Shown here: in pieces, positions 24,847-33,519 of the stretch
How positions within the stretch are numbered: position 1 is the first letter of the stretch
Layout of the letters: every line of letters begins with the position of its first letter
DNA from: SZUA-430 sp964647355
GTDB taxonomy: Bacteria; Pseudomonadota; Alphaproteobacteria; Micropepsales; Micropepsaceae
Assembly: GCA_964647355.1 (NCBI GenBank)
Contig: CAZYGK010000003.1
Location: 1-64,000, forward strand
Reading direction: 5' to 3'
Length of the DNA stretch: 64,000 nucleotides
Translations under genes and position numbers: made by a program
The notes under the pieces: model-generated
What the model saw: only the letters and a program-made list of their open reading frames with translations
Databases searched by the model: none
Told to the model about the DNA's origin: nothing

Positions 24847-25920
24847 CTAGCACCCCGCCGCGCGCGCCGCCAACCGCTTAGCCCTAAGGCGCTCAAGCTC
24901 CCCTTTCAAATGCCGCTCGAAAAAGGCGTCGCAGCCGAGGCAGACATTGGCGACCGGACGCCCTTTCGGATCGGTGACGGTGGACGCCGCGCGGTAGTCG
25001 TCGCGCGTCCAGCCGGCCGCAAGCCCCATGGCCTCGGGATCGCCCGCATTGATCGCTTCGAACGCCGGGTGGCCCTTCAGGCTATCGAGGATGTCGGTCA
25101 ACCGCTCTTCCGTCAGATTGCCGAGCGGCGCCTTCGTCTTCAGACAGCACGGATAGACCGAGCCGTCCGGTTCGATCGCAACCTCCGAACCGGCCTCGCC
25201 GTAGTTCATGAAGTTCTTACCGCCGCTCCAGCGTGCACAGAAGTTCGTTTCGTAAGTCGCGTTGGAAAGCCCGTTCGCCCACGCGCGCCCGCGCGGCCAT
25301 AGCTCGCCGATCCAAAGCTCCGGCTGCGCGCCGAAGAAGAGGAAGAACGGCCCCTCGCCCATCTGATCGCGCCGCGTCGATGGAACCTTCGCTTTGAGCC
25401 GCGCATCTCGCGCGCCGCCGAGGTCGATCTCCTTCGCGCCGAACGGCGCCATCATCGCGCGGATGTCGTCCATGAAGGCGAACTTCTTCTCGCCCTCAAG
25501 GCCCACGTGATAATCGTCGATTGAAGCGACCGCGATTGTCCGCACGCCGCGCGAAAACATCGCCTCGATCCGCTCGGGCGTCAGCACGTCGCCGGTCGTC
25601 TGCACGGAGACGTAGGGTGCACGCTCGCCCCAACGCTCCTTGATCGCCTCGAGTGCGGGGTAGAACAGCTCCTCGCGCACGCCGTCGATCAGAAGCTCGC
25701 CGCCCGCAAGCACGAGCAGACTGCGTTTGCGTACGCCGGTCTTGCGGTCGAGAAAGCTCATATCGTCGGGCAAGTTCTTGAGCACCGCGCGATAGGCGCG
25801 CTGCCCCTCGCCGACGACGCGCTTCAAGTCGTCGCGCACGTAAGGCCGGAACCGGTCGTCGTAGCAATGGCGGCACTTCCTGTGGCATGCCCACGTCAGC
25901 ACCCAGTAAACGGCTTCCAT
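24847..25920 (-). CDS. Radical SAM/SPASM-like enzyme
   Basis: A 357-residue protein. The N-terminal WACHRKCRHC motif holds the CX3CX2C cysteines of the 4Fe-4S cluster that cleaves S-adenosylmethionine. A C-terminal SPASM-like part contains PDGSVYPCCLKTKAPLGNL and VCLGCDAFF, which would bind auxiliary cluster(s). A bacterial family that modifies peptides or other substrates is implied; no precursor peptide is seen next to it. The ATG at 25920 overlaps the upstream TPR stop (TGATG), with an alternative TTG at 25923. Confidence 0.85.
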   Translation of the reverse strand: MEAVYWVLTWACHRKCRHCYDDRFRPYVRDDLKRVVGEGQRAYRAVLKNLPDDMSFLDRKTGVRKRSLLVLAGGELLIDGVREELFYPALEAIKERWGERAPYVSVQTTGDVLTPERIEAMFSRGVRTIAVASIDDYHVGLEGEKKFAFMDDIRAMMAPFGAKEIDLGGARDARLKAKVPSTRRDQMGEGPFFLFFGAQPELWIGELWPRGRAWANGLSNATYETNFCARWSGGKNFMNYGEAGSEVAIEPDGSVYPCCLKTKAPLGNLTEERLTDILDSLKGHPAFEAINAGDPEAMGLAAGWTRDDYRAASTVTDPKGRPVANVCLGCDAFFERHLKGELERLRAKRLAARAAGC

Positions 25921-27218
25921 CAAGCAGCCTTGGCGACCAATTGCAGCAAATGTTGCGCTTCCTTTGGCTTCGCGCGGGCTCTCGTGTCAAGCACCTGCGC
26001 CACCGCCGAGTGGCGCCCGGCGCGCAAGCTGGCGTCGATCCACGTCTGCACGAAGACGTCGCGCTGCGCATGACTGCCGCCGACGAGATGCAGCCGCGGC
26101 AAGACCGGGCCGATCGCTTCAGCCGCGTCGGCGTAGCGCTTGCCGGCATAAGCAACGAGCCCTGTGGCACACGGGATCGCGACGGACTCCCAAACGCCGC
26201 TCACGTCCTTCGCGCCGTGCCGCATCATCGAGACGAGGAACTCCTGCGCCTCGCGCGCCCGCCCGCCGCGTGCCAGCGCGTAGACGAAGTGCAAATCGTT
26301 GAACGGCAAGATGTGCTCATGCCAGCGCTCGGCAACCTTAGCCACCACGGGATCCCACCGCCGCCCGACATCCGCGCCGCGCATTTCGAGGCGCCACAGC
26401 GCGGAGATCGCACCGATTTGCTCCTGCGCAAACTCGCGCCACTCACCCCACAAATGCTTGTCGAAGATATCGAGCGCTCGGCCCGTCTCCTCGCGCTCCA
26501 GGTGAAACAGCACCAAGTGCCAGTAATTGTGCTCGCGCACGAAGATGCTGCGATCCGCCCAACCGGGCGCATGCTTCGTCATAAAGGCGACGCCTTCATC
26601 GACCCGCCCGCGCGTCTCCATCACATGCGCGATCGCATGATGCGCCCAAGGGTCTCTCGGATTGAGTTCGAGCGCGCGATACGCGGCCTCCTCGGCGACG
26701 CCGATAGCGTTGTTCTGCTCATGCGCGAACGCGAGCATGCTCCACGCGCCGGCCGTCTCCTGATGCGCCGGCAGGATGGCCTTCGCCACCTCCAACATCG
26801 TGCGCGCATCGCCCATGTTGAATGCCAGGTACTGCGCCCACTTGGCCGCCACGATATCGCGCGGATGTTCGGCGACGATCCCGCGCAGCCGCTTCAACGC
26901 ACCGGGAATGCTGCCACGCCACCAATCGGCCACCGCCGCAACGAACGCCTGCTCGCGGACAGTCGCGTGCACCGCAACCTTACGCGCCCGCCGCAGGTAT
27001 CCGCGCGCCTTCTTGAAGCTCGGCGCGGCCTCGAGCGCCATGTGCACAGCCGCAGCATTGGCGTTCACCAACGCACAGTCCGCATCCGCGTCCGCCGCCG
27101 TAAACACCGAGCGAACTTTGGGCCCATAGCCGATCCAGTCTGCGGCAAACACGTTGTAGGCGGCGAGCGTACCTGCCCGCTGCGTCGTCACGTCGAGGTC
27201 GAAGAGGTCCTTAGCCAT
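25920..27218 (-). CDS. TPR protein of the TTC38 type
   Basis: A 432-residue protein of tandem helical repeats resembling tetratricopeptide repeat protein 38: ALELNPRDPWAHHAIAHVMETRGR, AWSMLAFAHEQNN, HNYWHLVLFHLEREE, WDPVVAKVAERWHEHILPFND. Soluble, no signal peptide. The family is found in bacteria and eukaryotes with unclear function. The preferred start is ATG at 27218 (AGAGAG upstream; the N-terminus then matches the family); an upstream in-frame ATG at 27266 lacks a site. It is coupled to the radical SAM gene by start/stop overlap, so it may be a substrate or partner-binding subunit. Confidence 0.8.
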   Translation of the reverse strand: MAKDLFDLDVTTQRAGTLAAYNVFAADWIGYGPKVRSVFTAADADADCALVNANAAAVHMALEAAPSFKKARGYLRRARKVAVHATVREQAFVAAVADWWRGSIPGALKRLRGIVAEHPRDIVAAKWAQYLAFNMGDARTMLEVAKAILPAHQETAGAWSMLAFAHEQNNAIGVAEEAAYRALELNPRDPWAHHAIAHVMETRGRVDEGVAFMTKHAPGWADRSIFVREHNYWHLVLFHLEREETGRALDIFDKHLWGEWREFAQEQIGAISALWRLEMRGADVGRRWDPVVAKVAERWHEHILPFNDLHFVYALARGGRAREAQEFLVSMMRHGAKDVSGVWESVAIPCATGLVAYAGKRYADAAEAIGPVLPRLHLVGGSHAQRDVFVQTWIDASLRAGRHSAVAQVLDTRARAKPKEAQHLLQLVAKAA

Positions 27219-27297
27219 GGCAGCTCTCTTGTGTGGCGGGTCCAGACTCGCCCTGAAGGCCCGCAAAAGGAAGGTATAGTGTCGATAGACGCCGCGT

Positions 27298-27759
27298 TCA
27301 GTTCAAAACGCCCGGCCAATTCCGGTCACCCTTTGCGATGAAACCGGGGATGTCCTTCTCCCACTTCGCCTGCACCGAACGGTCGTAGTTCAGATAGAGC
27401 TTACCGTTCACGATTTTCCAAACTTCAGGGTCGCCGGACGCCGTGTACCCCTGAGCGACCGCCCAAGCGCAGTAGCCGCCATACTGCGGCGCGTAAGCGG
27501 CCGGATTGGTCCGAAAGGCCTCGAGGTTTTCTTTCGACGAGAAGCGCCACGTCGCGCCCTTGTACTCCGTCGAAAACTGCCCGTTGCCAGCAACCGGACG
27601 GCCTACCTTGAAGTACGCAACCGCGTCGTAACCGCCGGCGGCCAGGGAAGAGAATGTACCGGTGTAAACCTCAGCATCGCGCGCAAAGGCGACTGGCGCC
27701 GAGAACAACGCCCCACACAGCGCAACAACCGAAAACAGGCGGGAAAGGATGGATATCAT
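27298..27759 (-). CDS. Secreted YHS-domain protein
   Basis: A 153-residue protein with a signal peptide (about 1-27, cleaved after AFA). The YHS domain follows: GGYDAVAYFKVGRPV, WRFSSKENLEAFRTNPAAYAPQYGGYCAWAVAQG. YHS proteins are small metal- or heme-associated domains; the family role is not settled. It is divergent from the ECF sigma factor/NrsF pair, and its upstream region has an ECF-type promoter match, so it is a likely target of that sigma factor. Confidence 0.85.
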   Translation of the reverse strand: MISILSRLFSVVALCGALFSAPVAFARDAEVYTGTFSSLAAGGYDAVAYFKVGRPVAGNGQFSTEYKGATWRFSSKENLEAFRTNPAAYAPQYGGYCAWAVAQGYTASGDPEVWKIVNGKLYLNYDRSVQAKWEKDIPGFIAKGDRNWPGVLN

Positions 27760-27795
27760 CGGGAGGTTCCTCGTTTTTGGGTCTCGACGGAGCAG

Positions 27796-27821
27796 TTCGT
27801 CCGCCCCCGCCAAAAGGTTTC
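27796..27821 (-). promoter_or_regulatory. Candidate ECF-type promoter for the YHS gene
   Basis: On the minus strand, GAAACC (27816-27821) and CGAA (27796-27799) are exactly 16 bases apart, about 37-58 bases upstream of the YHS start codon. The reported consensus for the Caulobacter SigF promoters controlled by NrsF is GTAACC-N16-CGAA, so this differs at one base. No equally good match was seen in front of the sigma factor itself. Confidence 0.4.
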
Positions 27822-27881
27822 GCTGGTCACAGACACGTGAACCCGCGCAACAAAGCCCGTTCCACGAGCGAATATCCTCCC

Positions 27882-28580
27882 ATGAGCAGAACGGCGTCGA
27901 TTTCGCCGCGCCTCCGAGCGGGTTCCATTGACGAAGGCGAGGCTTTCGTGATGATCGCCCTCGCGCGGCTTGCGCGCGCGCAGCTTTTCGAGGGACTTTG
28001 GGCGCTCGTGCAAGGGGATGAGACGGACGAATCGCCATCCGCTCGCTGGCAGCGTCTGATGGTTGCTGCCCAAGCGGGCGACCGCCACGCCTACACGGCA
28101 TTCCTAAAAGAGGCTTCGAGTTTCATCCGCGTCATCGCCCGCCGCTACCATCGCGATGCCGGCGCAGTCGAAGACGTTGTTCAAGAGACGCTGCTCAGCC
28201 TTCATCGTGTGCGGCACACCTACGAGCCCGGCCGCCCCGTCGAACCCTGGGTCGCTGCGATCGCCAAGGCGCGCGCGATCGACGCGCTTCGCGCACGCCA
28301 AAGGCGGGCAGCAATTGAAGCCGAATCTCCATCGGCCATCGATATTGCCGATACCGCCGCAAGCCCCGGCACGCGGCACGAAATTCAAGCCGAGGTCGCA
28401 TCCGCGCTAGCTGCACTGCCCGCGGGTCAGCGCGCAGCCGTGCGCATGCTCAAGATCGAGGAACTCTCGTTGGCCGAAGCCTCCGAACGCAGCGGTCAAT
28501 CGGTGCCGGCCCTGAAGTCGTTGCTGCATCGCGCCATGCTGACATTGCGGGCGACATTGAAAGGTGGCGGCGATGCGTGA
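27882..28580 (+). CDS. ECF sigma factor (SigF-like)
   Basis: About 232 residues with sigma-2 (AYTAFLKEASSFIRVIARRYH, VEDVVQETLLSLHRVRHTYEPG) and sigma-4 (LAALPAGQRAAVRMLKIEELSLAEASERSGQS) regions of an ECF RNA polymerase sigma factor. The start is uncertain: ATG 27882, ATG 27951 and other codons are possible; the sigma-2 homology only starts near 28056. Its last bases overlap the start of the DUF1109/NrsF anti-sigma gene by eight bases, the usual sigma/anti-sigma layout. It probably responds to an envelope or metal signal through NrsF and drives the divergent YHS gene. Confidence 0.85.
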   Translation: MSRTASISPRLRAGSIDEGEAFVMIALARLARAQLFEGLWALVQGDETDESPSARWQRLMVAAQAGDRHAYTAFLKEASSFIRVIARRYHRDAGAVEDVVQETLLSLHRVRHTYEPGRPVEPWVAAIAKARAIDALRARQRRAAIEAESPSAIDIADTAASPGTRHEIQAEVASALAALPAGQRAAVRMLKIEELSLAEASERSGQSVPALKSLLHRAMLTLRATLKGGGDA

Positions 28581-29214
28581 CACCGACAAACTCATCGAAG
28601 AATTATCCGGGGACGCCAAGCCGGTGAAACCGCTCGCGCCGCCGCTGCGGCGCGCTGGTCTTCTGCTCGCAAGCCTCATTGCCGCGATGGCGGCATTCGC
28701 GACATTCGGCGGACACGTCGGAGAGACGATCGCACATTTTTCGAACACACGATTTGTGCTTGAGCTTATCGGCTCACTCGCGGCCGGTATCGGCGCCATC
28801 ATTGCCGCTGTGATGCTCTCAATCCCCGGCCGCGCTCAGTCGTGGGTCTATCTCCCATTGCCGGGCGTCTTTCTGTGGCTCATCGGCGGTGGCCTAGAAT
28901 GCTACCGCCAGGTCGATGAGCTCGGCTACGTCCCGGTCTCGCTTTTCGCAAGCCGCGACTGTTTCATCTTCATCGTCGGCGTCGGGCTCCCCGCCGCGGC
29001 TGCAGCTTACCTCTTTCTCCGCCGCCACCTATCCGTCGATGCCGTCCGCGTCACAGCGCTCGCAACACTCGGCGCAGCGCTGCTGGCAGCCGCGCTGCTG
29101 CAATTCATCCACGCCCACGGCACAAATCCGGTCGACTTCGGCACCCACGTCGTTGCCGTCACTCTGCTGACGCTACTCGCGACGACCGTCGCTCGGATCG
29201 ATTACCGCCGCTAG
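28573..29214 (+). CDS. nrsF: NrsF-like anti-sigma factor (DUF1109)
   Basis: A 213-residue protein with a short cytoplasmic N-terminus (DTDKLIEELSGDAKPVKPL) and six transmembrane segments, the DUF1109/NrsF architecture. Cys110 (LECYRQ) and Cys130 (SRDCFIF), both near loop regions, match the two conserved cysteines that in Caulobacter NrsF take part in sensing metal stress. It would sequester the upstream ECF sigma factor at the membrane and release it on signal. AAAGGTGG supports ATG 28573; a GTG three codons upstream is also possible. Confidence 0.85.
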   Translation: MRDTDKLIEELSGDAKPVKPLAPPLRRAGLLLASLIAAMAAFATFGGHVGETIAHFSNTRFVLELIGSLAAGIGAIIAAVMLSIPGRAQSWVYLPLPGVFLWLIGGGLECYRQVDELGYVPVSLFASRDCFIFIVGVGLPAAAAAYLFLRRHLSVDAVRVTALATLGAALLAAALLQFIHAHGTNPVDFGTHVVAVTLLTLLATTVARIDYRR

Positions 29215-30284
29215 CTCGTCAGCATCTCCTCGCTCGTGATGCCGAACTTGCCGTCCAGCCAGGCCACGACTTCGTGAGCCGCCGGATGCGCCAAGGCCGC
29301 CCACTTGGCCCGCAACCGAGCAGCTCTTTCCCCCAAATTGGCGAGCCCCGCATCCTGCAGCGACAGCAGGTCGTTCTCGAGTAGCTTGGCACCCTCCTCG
29401 CCCATCACGGCGCGCGCGGCACCACGGAAGGATGACATGTAGCGGTATTCCTCACCCTGCCGATAGCTATCGACCAGCGTCAGCGCCGGGATCATACTCA
29501 AGTGCGGCTGCAGCGCCGGATTGATCGCGTGCGCCGACACGTGCGCCGCCATCGATGCCGGCCGTCCAGTGAACCCGCGCAGATGCAGGAATTGCGACAT
29601 GCGCGGCCCGTCGTTGACCGGATAGTTGTCCCAGAGGAACGGCTTGCGACGGAGCCGCCCCGTGACATCCTGCAAATGCCCAGGCGAGAACGCGCGCGCG
29701 CAAACCTCCTCGCCCGTCCAAAACACCTCGACCTTGCGGTCGAGCAGCCGCCCCAAGTCCTCGAGATAGTTCGCCGGCCGCGCACCGAACACGCGGTCGA
29801 GCACCACCTCATCCGTGTAGTACGACGGGCACATGATGAGCCGCGAGGCCTTCATACATCCCGACACGAACGCGACGATCTCCGCCTGCCGCTGGGCAAG
29901 GTCTGGAATGTCGCCGCGCATGTCGTCGAACAGGATCGCAAGATCGTCGAGCCCAGCCGCCTCAAGCTGCGCAATCCGCGCCTTCAGCACGGCCCGCGCC
30001 TCGCTGTCGAAATGCCGGAACACCTCAAAGGGGCTCAATCCCACCCCGAACCGCACCCCGGCCGCGCGGCACGCTGCCGCAAACGCCGCGAGCGCCGCTT
30101 GCTCTGCCGCCGGATGCGGCTCCTTCCACCGGCGCCGCAAATGCGCATCGCCCTTCGGTGCATAGGTGAAGAAGCGATAGCCGTGCGGTGCGAGCGTCCG
30201 CATCACATGGGTGCGGTCGGCCCAGCTCCACGGCTTGCCGAAATAGCCTTCGATGATCCCAAGTTCGGGCAGCGTGTTGCTCAT
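29211..30284 (-). CDS. GH84 beta-N-acetylglucosaminidase-like enzyme
   Basis: A 357-residue protein covering only the GH84 catalytic barrel: IEGYFGKPWSWADR, HGYRFFTYAPKGD, and the adjacent Asp pair LAILFDDM (Asp120-Asp121), the substrate-assisted catalytic dyad. No signal peptide and no accessory domain, unlike many secreted GH84 hyaluronidases. Role likely in intracellular amino-sugar or peptidoglycan turnover, or deglycosylation; the substrate is not predictable. Its 3' end overlaps that of the convergent NrsF gene by four bases. Confidence 0.85.
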   Translation of the reverse strand: MSNTLPELGIIEGYFGKPWSWADRTHVMRTLAPHGYRFFTYAPKGDAHLRRRWKEPHPAAEQAALAAFAAACRAAGVRFGVGLSPFEVFRHFDSEARAVLKARIAQLEAAGLDDLAILFDDMRGDIPDLAQRQAEIVAFVSGCMKASRLIMCPSYYTDEVVLDRVFGARPANYLEDLGRLLDRKVEVFWTGEEVCARAFSPGHLQDVTGRLRRKPFLWDNYPVNDGPRMSQFLHLRGFTGRPASMAAHVSAHAINPALQPHLSMIPALTLVDSYRQGEEYRYMSSFRGAARAVMGEEGAKLLENDLLSLQDAGLANLGERAARLRAKWAALAHPAAHEVVAWLDGKFGITSEEMLTS

Positions 30285-30362
30285 GCCCGGACCCTAACAG
30301 CCGCTTGTGGCAGCGGCAATTTCCGCTACGCTCACCCCCAACAAGAAACTGGAGGAATGTCC

Positions 30363-31970
30363 ATGGGCGTGTGGAACTACGGCGACATCATCGACGCCGT
30401 GGCAAAGGTGGTGCCTGCCGGCGCACCGGCACTAATTCACGCAGACAAGACCACAACCTGGCTCGCGTTCCACGGCCGCACGAATGCGCTGGCCCGCGGA
30501 CTGATCGAGGCCGGTCACAAACCCGACGACAAGCTCGCGATCCTGATCCGCAACCGCCCCGAATACATGGAAGCGACGATCGCGGGCTTCAAAGGCCGCT
30601 TCGTCCACGTGAATGTGAACTACCGCTACAAGGCCGAGGAACTGCACTACATCTTCGACAACTCAGACGCGCGCATCGTCGTCTATGGCAGCGAGTTCGC
30701 ACCGCTGATTGCCGGCATCCGCGACCGCCTGCCGGGTGTGAGGACTTGGCTGCAAGTCGAAGTCGACGGCACGCCCCTGCCCGCGTTCGCCCAAGACTAC
30801 GAGATGTTCGTCGCGGCGCACGGCGCAGGCGACCTCGACATCAAGCGCTCGCCGGACGACCTGTTCTTTCTCTACACCGGCGGCACGACCGGCATGCCCA
30901 AAGGCGTGATGTGGCGTCAGCACGACCTACGCGCCGCGCAGATGAATCCAGCGCTGATGCCCGTCGTCCCCACGAACATCGCCGAGCACGTCGAGATCGT
31001 CCGCACAACGCCCGGTCCGCGCTTCATCCCCGTCTGCCCGCAAATGCACGGCACCGGCCTGCTCACATCGATGGCGGCGCTCATGAGTGGCGGCTGCGTG
31101 GTGACGCTCGACTCCGCCACCTTCGACCCCATCGAATTGTGGGATGTCGCCGCCAAGCACAAGGCGACGAACATGGCGATCGTGGGCGACGCCTTCGCCA
31201 AACCCATGCTGCGCGCGCTCGACGAGAACAAGGGCCGCTGGGATCTCTCGTCGGTGGCGACGATCGTCTCCTCCGGCACGATGTGGTCGCGCGAGGTCAA
31301 GCACGGCATGATCGCTCACCTGCCGCAAGCGACGCTGCTCGACTCGTTCGGCTCCTCCGAAGCCGTCGGCTTCGCCCTCTCCGCCACGACGAAAGACGGT
31401 GAGGCGCAAACCGCGAAGTTCACGCTCGGCGCCGATGTCGCCGTGTTCACCCCGGACCACAAGCCCGTCGAGCCCGGCTCGAACGAACCCGGCTTCATCG
31501 CCCGCGGCGGCAACATTCCCGTGGGCTACTGGAAGGACGAAGCGAAGACGGCCAAGACGTTCTTCACGATCGGCGGCAAACGCTGGTCGATCCCGGGCGA
31601 CTTCTGCCTGCTGCACGCCGACGGCTCGATCACGCTGCTCGGCCGCGGCAGCGCCTGCATCAACACCGCCGGCGAAAAAGTCTACCCCGAGGAGGTGGAA
31701 GAGGCTTTGAAGCTGCACGACAGCGTGGACGACGCCCTCGTCGTCGGCGTGCCGGACGAGAAGTGGGGCAACGCCGTCACCGCTGTCGTCGAACTTGCGC
31801 CCGGCGCCCGCTTCGACGAAGGCGCCTTGCGCGCCCACGTCCGCGAACATCTCGCCGGCTATAAGACGCCGAAGCGCATCCTTGCCGTGCCGCAGATGTT
31901 CCGCGCCCCGAACGGCAAGGCCGATTACAAAGCCGCCGCCGACCACGCCCGCACCAGACTCGGCCTCTAA
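30363..31970 (+). CDS. Acyl-CoA synthetase (AMP-dependent ligase)
   Basis: A 535-residue member of the ANL superfamily. Signature LYTGGTTGMPKGVMW (P-loop), ATIVSSGTMWS, the GRGS linker near the hinge (LLGRGSACINTAGEKVYPEEVEE) and the C-terminal Lys in APNGKADYK are intact. It forms an acyl-AMP and then an acyl-CoA; chain length and substrate are unknown. GGAGG lies six bases before ATG 30363; an ATG two codons earlier is too close to that site. The acyl-CoA dehydrogenase gene follows after three bases. Confidence 0.92.
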   Translation: MGVWNYGDIIDAVAKVVPAGAPALIHADKTTTWLAFHGRTNALARGLIEAGHKPDDKLAILIRNRPEYMEATIAGFKGRFVHVNVNYRYKAEELHYIFDNSDARIVVYGSEFAPLIAGIRDRLPGVRTWLQVEVDGTPLPAFAQDYEMFVAAHGAGDLDIKRSPDDLFFLYTGGTTGMPKGVMWRQHDLRAAQMNPALMPVVPTNIAEHVEIVRTTPGPRFIPVCPQMHGTGLLTSMAALMSGGCVVTLDSATFDPIELWDVAAKHKATNMAIVGDAFAKPMLRALDENKGRWDLSSVATIVSSGTMWSREVKHGMIAHLPQATLLDSFGSSEAVGFALSATTKDGEAQTAKFTLGADVAVFTPDHKPVEPGSNEPGFIARGGNIPVGYWKDEAKTAKTFFTIGGKRWSIPGDFCLLHADGSITLLGRGSACINTAGEKVYPEEVEEALKLHDSVDDALVVGVPDEKWGNAVTAVVELAPGARFDEGALRAHVREHLAGYKTPKRILAVPQMFRAPNGKADYKAAADHARTRLGL

Positions 31971-31973
31971 CCC

Positions 31974-33089
31974 ATGAGCAAGATCGTCGAAACCGCCACG
32001 CGCTTCGCGGAAACGCACGTCGCATCGAATGCCGCCAAATGGGCGCGCGAAGGCCGCATGCAGGTCGAAGCCCTTCGCGCCGCAGCCGACGAAGGGCTGC
32101 TCGCATTTCAGGCACCGCGCGCCTGGGGCGGCCACGAAGCAGGCTTTGGCGAGAAGCTGAAACTGCTCGAAGTTCTCTCGCGCCACTCTTACGACTTCGC
32201 CTTCAGCCTCACGAACACGGCAGGCTGCGCGGCCCACATCGCAACCGCCATGCCGCACGACGTCGCCGCGCGCTATGTTCCGGCGATGCTCAAAGGCGAA
32301 CGCTTCGGCGGCAGCGCCTTGAGCGAACCCGGTGCCGGCAGCGATTTCGCGGGCATCAAGACGCGCGCCGAGAAGGACGGCGACGGCTGGCGCCTCACCG
32401 GCGAAAAAGGCTGGATCACGAACGCGGCGTTCGGCGACGTCTTCATCACCTACGCACAAACAGACCCAGCTCAAGGCTGGCGCGGCATCGGCTGCTTCCT
32501 CGTCGACGGCACACGCGACGGCTTCGAGCGCTCGAACGCCGAAGCGCTTGCTGGCGGCGGCGTCATCGGCGCCGGCGGGTTCAAGCTCACGAACTACCGC
32601 GTCCGCGCCGATGAGGTCGTGGCGCCGCCGGGCCACGCCTTCCGCCGCGCCATGGCAAGCGTCAATCAGGCCCGCACCTACGTGGCCGCAATGTGCGTCG
32701 CCATGGTCGACGCTTGCCTCGACACGGCAATCGCCTACGGCAAGTCGCGTCAAGCATTCGGCGCCCCGCTCTCTTCAAAGCAAGGCTGGCGCTGGATGGC
32801 CGCCGACATCGCGACCGATGCCGAAGCCGCCCGCTCGCTGGTCGCCAAAGCGGCCGATCTCATCATTAAGAGCGATGACGCCGCCCTCGCCTCGGCGCAC
32901 GCCAAAAAGTTCGCGACCCGCATGGCGATCCAGCGCATCTCCGACGCGTGTCAGCTAATGGGCGCGGCGGGCTTGCGCGAAGAATACCCGTTCCTGCGCC
33001 ACCTCGCGTCAGCCAGGGTCGCAAACTACACGGACGGCTCCACCGAAATGCAGAACGAACGCATAGCTGCGATCGTGATCGGTCAGTAA
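31974..33089 (+). CDS. Acyl-CoA dehydrogenase
   Basis: A 371-residue flavoprotein with ALSEPGAGSDFAGIKTRAE and GEKGWITNA in the middle domain, and a C-terminal helical domain ending in GLREEYPFLRHLASARVANYTDGSTEMQNERI, whose Glu in DGSTE is at the catalytic-base position. It introduces a trans-alpha,beta double bond into an acyl-CoA and passes electrons to ETF. Coupled to the upstream acyl-CoA synthetase, so the pair likely activates and then oxidises a specific fatty or branched acid. Confidence 0.9.
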   Translation: MSKIVETATRFAETHVASNAAKWAREGRMQVEALRAAADEGLLAFQAPRAWGGHEAGFGEKLKLLEVLSRHSYDFAFSLTNTAGCAAHIATAMPHDVAARYVPAMLKGERFGGSALSEPGAGSDFAGIKTRAEKDGDGWRLTGEKGWITNAAFGDVFITYAQTDPAQGWRGIGCFLVDGTRDGFERSNAEALAGGGVIGAGGFKLTNYRVRADEVVAPPGHAFRRAMASVNQARTYVAAMCVAMVDACLDTAIAYGKSRQAFGAPLSSKQGWRWMAADIATDAEAARSLVAKAADLIIKSDDAALASAHAKKFATRMAIQRISDACQLMGAAGLREEYPFLRHLASARVANYTDGSTEMQNERIAAIVIGQ

Positions 33090-33090
33090 G

Positions 33091-33510
33091 TCACTCTTTT
33101 GGTCCGTGTTGATCGGCCAAATACGCGTCGGTTTCCTCGAAATGAGGAACCCAGTGATGCCGCGTCACCCCAAAGAGCGAACGCGTAGGTTTGCTAAACC
33201 CCGGATCCGCGAACGCCCCGACCGAGATACCAACGATATTCGGATCGACCGAGAGGTCCCAGTAAACCGACGAGCCGCATCGCGGGCAAAAGTGAAACGT
33301 CACCCGCCCGCCGCGCTCGGTCGCGCGCGAAAACGTCTTCGCCTCGCCCTCGATCGCAGCGATCGCGGAGCGCTCGAAATGCGCGTTGTCGGCGAACACG
33401 CTGCCCGACCGCCGCTGACACTGAAAGCAATGGCAGATCGCGACGCGCGAAGGCTCGCCCCTGACTTTCACCCGCAGGTTCCCGCAGCAGCACATTGCGG
33501 TGCGTTCCAT
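33091..33510 (-). CDS. GFA family zinc-binding protein (second copy)
   Basis: A 139-residue GFA/CENP-V-fold protein with Cys ligands in MCCCGNLRV, CHCFQCQRRSG and FCPRCGSSVYWD. Same fold as the protein at 22511-22912, but clearly diverged, so not a recent duplicate. Its stop is two bases from that of the convergent dehydrogenase. Function unknown. Confidence 0.88.
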   Translation of the reverse strand: MERTAMCCCGNLRVKVRGEPSRVAICHCFQCQRRSGSVFADNAHFERSAIAAIEGEAKTFSRATERGGRVTFHFCPRCGSSVYWDLSVDPNIVGISVGAFADPGFSKPTRSLFGVTRHHWVPHFEETDAYLADQHGPKE

Positions 33511-33519
33511 GGCACTCCC

